DNA of 64,000 bases from Ancylostoma caninum (Eukaryota > Nematoda > Chromadorea > Rhabditida > Ancylostomatidae), in NCBI GenBank assembly GCA_037903475.1, contig JBAJFG010000297.1, positions 1-64,000 of the forward strand, in the 5' to 3' direction. The notes beneath the pieces were generated by a model. It did not search any database. It had not been told where the DNA came from and saw nothing but the letters and a program-made list of their open reading frames with translations. A program made the position numbers and the translations under genes. Below, one piece after another: positions 58,801-64,000 of this stretch (the first letter of the stretch is position 1; each line of letters starts with the position of its first letter).

Positions 58801-60063
58801 TTAACTAGTACAATTCAAGTTTTTCTGCGAAGGCAACTAGCGAATACATGCCAAGCGCTTCAATCATTACCACCTGCATTAATTGCTGCTTCTAAAAAGT
58901 GATTGTTTTGCCGATGGCAAATTTCGTCTGTGTAAACCAATTTTACTCGTGAAAAATAATTGCATTGGTGCTATTTGTTCGTTGCTTTGAGAATATGCAG
59001 CAATTACTGTTAAGAAATTGATCTACTCAGAAAATGATCTCACTTAAGACCGAGTAAAAATCGAATAAGTCAATTTATCTAATTATTTGTGCAGGACTGA
59101 ATCCGAAGTATTCAAATGTTCGAAAAAGCGAGAGAACTACATAGATGCCTCCTCATCATTCCTAAAAAGAACTGTTTTGCTCCCACTTTTCCAAACATTT
59201 AAACTACAAACTTACAATACGAGGTCGAATTTTCGAATAAATAGATAGCTATCTTATGCCTCATTCGGTCCTAAGAATACTACTCAGTATACTTGCACAT
59301 TTCTTCAAAAATTTGAATGTCAAATGTTTCAAATAATCGAATGATCGAATAAATTCGAAGATGAGAAAAAAAACCTGCGCAATTGTCCGAGCTGATTCAG
59401 GGAATGAGGTTTTCGAATATGCAAACTTCTCTGTGAACTCGATCATTCGAACGGTTCATTCGACTGAACGTGCAAGTATACTACTCGAATGCAACCACCA
59501 AACTTTATAATAATACTAGGTTTTTCTTATGGAATTTTCAGTCGAGAAGTGAAACAGGAAGAAAATATTTTGTGAGAAGGTGCACCCTCATCCTTTCCCC
59601 CCATCCGCCACCCCCCCCCCCCCCTCCCTCCCCCCACCACCAGAACGACATTCTTATAGAAAACATGTTCTAAGAGTATCACGCATTTAGACTACATATG
59701 TATGTATTTATTTGTTTATACTGGACCTGGTTAAAAGTTTAGTAGGTAAATGAACAGTCAAAAGGGCAAATACCCTTAGAACCATGATTCCTATAAAAAT
59801 ATCTCAAGGATTAGATCAGAGTGTATTCCTGTTCACACTTCGAGACTTCTTTTTCTAAAGAACGAAATTTGATACCGTGGCTCTTCTTCAGCGGTGCTTC
59901 GAGCAGTAAAAGAAGCTCCCATATTGCGTTTTTAGGGATCCACGTGCAATCGCTGGTGCAGATGGCCTGCGATTCACGGCTTCTGGATCTGGAATCGCGG
60001 AATCGCGCCCTGCAAACCATTGCCACTAACGTTGAGGAGGCCTTGCATGTTAAACATCAAGTG
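55825..60063 (+). CDS. innexin (gap-junction channel subunit), 5' half
   Basis: Five exons join in phase: 55825-55930, 57474-57509, 57676-57826, 57916-58007 and 59936-60063, giving 171 codons from ATG. Innexins form invertebrate gap junctions in the plasma membrane. Residues 18-30 hold the family N-terminal [13 protein letters not shown] pattern. TM1 is about 30-43 ([14 protein letters not shown]). The first extracellular loop has the two expected cysteines (C53 in [10 protein letters not shown]71 in [14 protein letters not shown]). The YYQWVPF signature is at 99-105 at the start of TM2 (to about 122). Exon 5 begins the cytoplasmic loop ([12 protein letters not shown]). Full-length innexins have ~370-430 residues with TM3-TM4, so the remaining exons must lie beyond 64000. 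All introns are GT...AG; the second exon is only 36 bases. Which paralogue (an inx-1/unc-7/unc-9-like member) cannot be settled here. No lesion seen. Confidence 0.95.
59100..59470. repeat. TTCGAA-motif array in an innexin intron
   Basis: TTCGAA/TCGAAT motifs are scattered through intron 4 (ATGTTCGAAAA, TTTTCGAATAA, ATTCGAACGG and others), with a second cluster at about 61060-61200 in intron 5. They are the same style of motif as in the hAT-type element at 30.7 kb, but no ends or target duplication are visible, so they are decayed or unrelated. Confidence 0.4.
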
Positions 60064-63000
60064 GTAAGCAGTAATTTCTTACTCACATGCTCTTCATTAC
60101 TTTCTCTCTGCATAGTTTCCCCACTTTTGGCCAGTGCTTGCTGTGTGTTGTTCTTAATCAGGCTGTTAACCTATTCGAGCGTGTTGAAATTCTGCAGCAG
60201 GGCAGTCAGCCGCCTGCCTCTATGATTTATTCGCATTTCCTTTCATGTCGTACGCGTTTTTCTGATGTTTTCTTGCTACACGGCAGTATTGTTTCACGCG
60301 ACGACGTTGTGGCTGCTGGCACAGCAACGTTCGCGCTCAAATGAACGCGCAAGCCAGAAAATTCCTGATTGAAAACAAGCGAATTAGGAGGAGAACGTAC
60401 GGAGCTCCGACATGCCCTAGTTTTAAGAACCATAAATTGCTTCTCCCTTACGTATTTATCACAGATGCTATTGTCACACATGTCACGAGGGAAGAGTGCT
60501 CCAGATTTTTCCTGAAAAGCTGTTGTTTTTCTAGGGCTGGTGGCTGTGGGAGGAAATGTATTTATACGTGCACTATCGCGCATACTCAACTTGGCACATT
60601 GGAGGCATTGGAGGGTTTTTCTTGTTGCTTTCACTCAAAAAGAAATCACCTTTGCCCTGGGGAAATATTTACAGAACAGGGACTTCTACAATGTTTTCTA
60701 CGTGACTTTGAACCCAGCTAGAGTCACATTTGGAAAAACAAATTTTTTAGTTTTCATAGCTGATATCAAGTAAATCTAGAAAGAACCATTTCGCTAAAAT
60801 TTAGGGCTAAATTCATTCGTAATAGCATGGCGGCATGATGTTGTTACTGCTGGATAAGAAATCGCGAAAAGGAAATTCTCAAGAGGAGAAGGGGAAGAGG
60901 AGGGAGTACAATAGAAGGGGAATATGTCAAACGAGGACTTCCGTTTGTTGTTGAAATATTTTAAAAGGGCACATGGTCTTACCTCGATGGGGAATATAAC
61001 TACACCAAACAAAAACAAACTAATTTAATTAATTTTATTAGTAGTCCAGGAACCAATCCAAAGAATTCGAATATGCATAGAAGGCAAAGCCCTTCCGCCT
61101 TTTTATATTTCGTTCAGGACTTCATTGCACCTACTTTTGAGCGTCCGCATTTTCGACTTATTCGAAATCTTTGAATCCATTCGAATCTCTCGTACATCTG
61201 ATGCATTATTCGGTCTTAAGTCTAATGGGCAATTAGTTTGACGATGTACGTATATGTCACTCCTCTGCGAGCTGCTTCCTGATTTTCGCTTATCCTTACT
61301 ATTATATTATATGCACTGGTGACTTAAAATTGTTACTTTTTGGAAGGTGCCAATTTTTCACCTCCCAACCATTCCTTCCAAGGTCCCAACAGGTGGTAAT
61401 AGCGATAGAATAGGTCTGGGCTGTGCAACGGGTGGTCTTTTGTCCTCTATTCATTTTTTGCCGAGCTGAAATGACGGCCAGCGGCAGCAGGTTGTCGCCA
61501 AACATTGTCTTGGAGGGGCATACCGCTGCGGAAGGGAAGTTGTACTGACTAGAGTAACACCTAGGATTTCCAGTAGAAATTCGTTCTCAGTGAAGTAGTA
61601 CCTAGGATTCCCAGTAATTGTATCAGGATGCAAGCTCTTATTCGCGTCAAGCTGCTCAATTTGTACATACTAAACGCTATCTGGATGCATTGACTGTTTC
61701 TGGGAGTGGACGCGTTATTTTCAACTTATTTTTTTACCCACTGGAACAAAGATTGCGTTTGAGTCTCCAATAATATTTGACCTTGAACTGCGTCACTTAT
61801 CAAATGCGGGGCCCTTACGCCTTCGAAATTTTGGCCGAGAAAAAGCCAAGCGTGTCAGTTGTCGCCCATGTCATCAACGATTGAAAAGGGATCATGGAGC
61901 TCAGTGGAGGGGAAAGAGCTTTTTGTTGCAGTGCCAGGAGAAACCTTACCTTTCCCACTTACCCTATGCAACTGACGGCATTAATTTGTCCTTCCTTGAA
62001 ACAGTACCATTCATCATTCATCTTTCACATATCCTGAGGTATGATCCTTACATTTACACCATGGCAGATTTTCTCCTCAGATGTATTCTACTGAGAAACG
62101 TACCTAAACTTCCTGTCCAACTGAATTCAGCTCAACAAGTGAAAGAGTTTCCTATTTTCTCATCTGCATGAATGTACTTGAAGTTTTCTTAGGATTTTCT
62201 GGCAGAGCATGTCCTGAAATGTAAATGTGGCCAGGTTGGACATGCCGGAGTCAATGCTGTCACGCTGAGGGATTTCGCATGGCGCAAAGCAAATTTACAT
62301 TTGCGTTTATTACTGGTTAGAAAGTAACTAGAAAACAATGCGAAAAGTGATTGTGTTAAAATTAGATCAGTTGAGAAATTGGTTTACATATTTATCGTCG
62401 TTGCAATCGAAATAAATTCACGTTGAGCTTGGGTATGAATGCAACAGCCAATTTTTGATTCGATATTAACAGCTGATAGACTTATGTAAAATAAGCGTTA
62501 CTTGAAAGTAAGTATTTATATTTCAAAAGTTCAAACTAGCCAGTTCACTTTGACTTAATTAGCCAATTTACCTTCTACCTATTTCTCAAATAATATTCCC
62601 AAAATGAATATCCACGCTTCAGAACACCAATTTCCTTTAAATAGACATAGGAATTTGATCTAGGAGGCAAGCGAGTAGTAGAAAAACAATGCTGTGTAAA
62701 GAGGCAGTTTTTTGTATGATTTGGGTGTCGTTATGATCCTTTGAAGCTCGTTTTAGTCACTAATGAGAGAATATGTCTTAGTATGAAACTTTACACGTTT
62801 TCGTTTCGTACTTTCATGCCAAAAAAGTAGTCAGTACTACGTATGCTGTACGCAAAAAGTGTCGAGTTCTAATAGCATGCTTCGGAAAAAAGTGATACAA
62901 GGATTCAAAGGAATCTTTTGTGCCGTTTTTAAGCTCAGAAATGTATATTTTACACATGTGCCTGTAGCACTAGGTCCTCTCCACTATATCCTCTTCGATT

Positions 63001-64000
63001 ATATTCAAAACACAACTGGACATTTCTCCTTCAAAGTATTCATTCCCTCATTATTTCCACTTTTCTTTCCTCTTGAACTCAGTTGTGGTTGAGCCGTTGC
63101 CTTTCTCTGTTCATCAATCTGTGGAATTGGCAGCTCTAATGTGCGCTGTAAAAATTTCTCTCCTCATAGAACAGAGCGTATGTTCCAATTAACCACTCAG
63201 AGAACGATTATTGCGAGCTGCCACTTCATTTAGGGCTTTTTCAGCAGCATAGCTATCGGAAATTGTTACGTAGGTACCTTACAATCCAATACGGCTAATA
63301 TTTACTGCTGTCGAACCCTCAGAGCCTATTAGAATCTTATCAAGGAAGCTTTGAACTACTGTTTTGCGCCAGAGAGCTGTTTTTCGCTAGTTCTCTGTTT
63401 CGAAATTAACGGAATTCCAGGACAATTTTACTGCTGTTGACAAAAGAAACATGGTCTGTGCTCATCTCTCGGAAACCAAACAAACATCAGGCCTCCTACT
63501 AATGCTGGCCTTCCATTATTCCTAGTACTGGGGACCAATAGTAATGTAATAGGTAGAATTTGGTCAATATTCGCTTGTTAGACGCAATAATTATAAACCG
63601 AGAACTTCCCAAGGTACTTCCTGGTAAGTTCACCTGAACACAATCCAGTTACTTCCACATGTGAGGAGCGCCTGATCCGCAGTAAAGCGATCTTCTCAGC
63701 GATTTATCAAAACTGTACAGCAATCCTTGAGAAAAGCTCCGTCTCATTGATACTAATTTATTTGCGTTCCGAGGGAAATAAGTTAGCTGTTTTTGAGGCA
63801 CTGAGGGGCTGAGAAACTGAGGCAGCACTTGTTTCGATGGATTGCTTAATCTTTCATTCACTGAAGGGCACAGGAATATGCTAATTTTCACATGCTCCAT
63901 ACTTTGGACGAGAACCAGTAACTAGATGCGTTTTTATTATTTCGCGAAAGCAAGCATGACATTGTTTGAACAGAATTTCCTAGGAATTTCGTTGGATGGA
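60064..64000. other. long intron of the innexin gene (presumed)
   Basis: Exon 5 ends in phase 0 at 60063 before GTAAGC, and no exon encoding the rest of the cytoplasmic loop, TM3 or TM4 was found up to the window edge. Frames at 60341-60773 and 61881-62171 have no innexin similarity and no recognised domain. Confidence 0.6.

Overview
The window reads as nuclear DNA of a nematode, probably a strongylid (hookworm-type); the genus is only a guess. Three things point there: an innexin gene with nematode-style introns, genes with introns as short as about 60 bases and possible trans-splice acceptors, and a dense mix of CR1-like and RTE-like LINEs with Tc1/mariner and hAT elements. No prokaryotic gene organisation, CRISPR array, rRNA or convincing tRNA was seen. 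Host genes are few. Most of the window is decayed transposons, satellites and unassignable AT-rich sequence.

Layout. 0-8 kb: gene-poor, with a three-copy 370-bp tandem repeat (2.7-3.6 kb), a GC-rich hairpin satellite (5.0-6.0 kb), an LTR-like promoter/poly(A) block and a 214-bp duplication (6.0-6.7 kb). 8.66-11.99 kb: minus-strand CR1-like LINE with an intact-looking ORF1 but the reverse-transcriptase core deleted. 13.65-14.52 kb: 3' part of a minus-strand four-exon gene of unknown function with one in-frame stop. 14.9-16.9 kb: Tc1-type transposase pseudogene broken in two places. 17.6-25.7 kb: three plus-strand CR1-like LINE copies, one nested inside another, plus a 59-bp minisatellite. 27.4-28.5 kb: five-exon gene resembling Myb/SANT-like DNA-binding proteins, with two in-frame stops. 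30.5-32.4 kb: RTE LINE 3' end split by a 1.4-kb hAT-type element that still has its 8-bp target duplication. 32.6-33.1 kb: internally deleted mariner. 36.8-37.1 kb: 282-bp hAT MITE. 37.8-39.3 kb: two unidentified, partly open coding stretches. 42.0-42.8 kb: foldback-like palindrome with 22-bp tandem repeats in its arms. 43.9-46.5 kb: two large minisatellites. 52.3-54.2 kb: large inverted duplication whose arms keep a shared reading frame. 55.8 kb to the right edge: 5' half of an innexin gene, which continues outside the window.

The only apparently intact host gene is the innexin, a gap-junction subunit. The other two spliced genes have frames that splice in phase but carry nonsense codons, so each is either a young pseudogene or carries a sequence error. 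The clearest results are the nested and target-duplicated transposon insertions, whose boundaries can be read directly from the bases.
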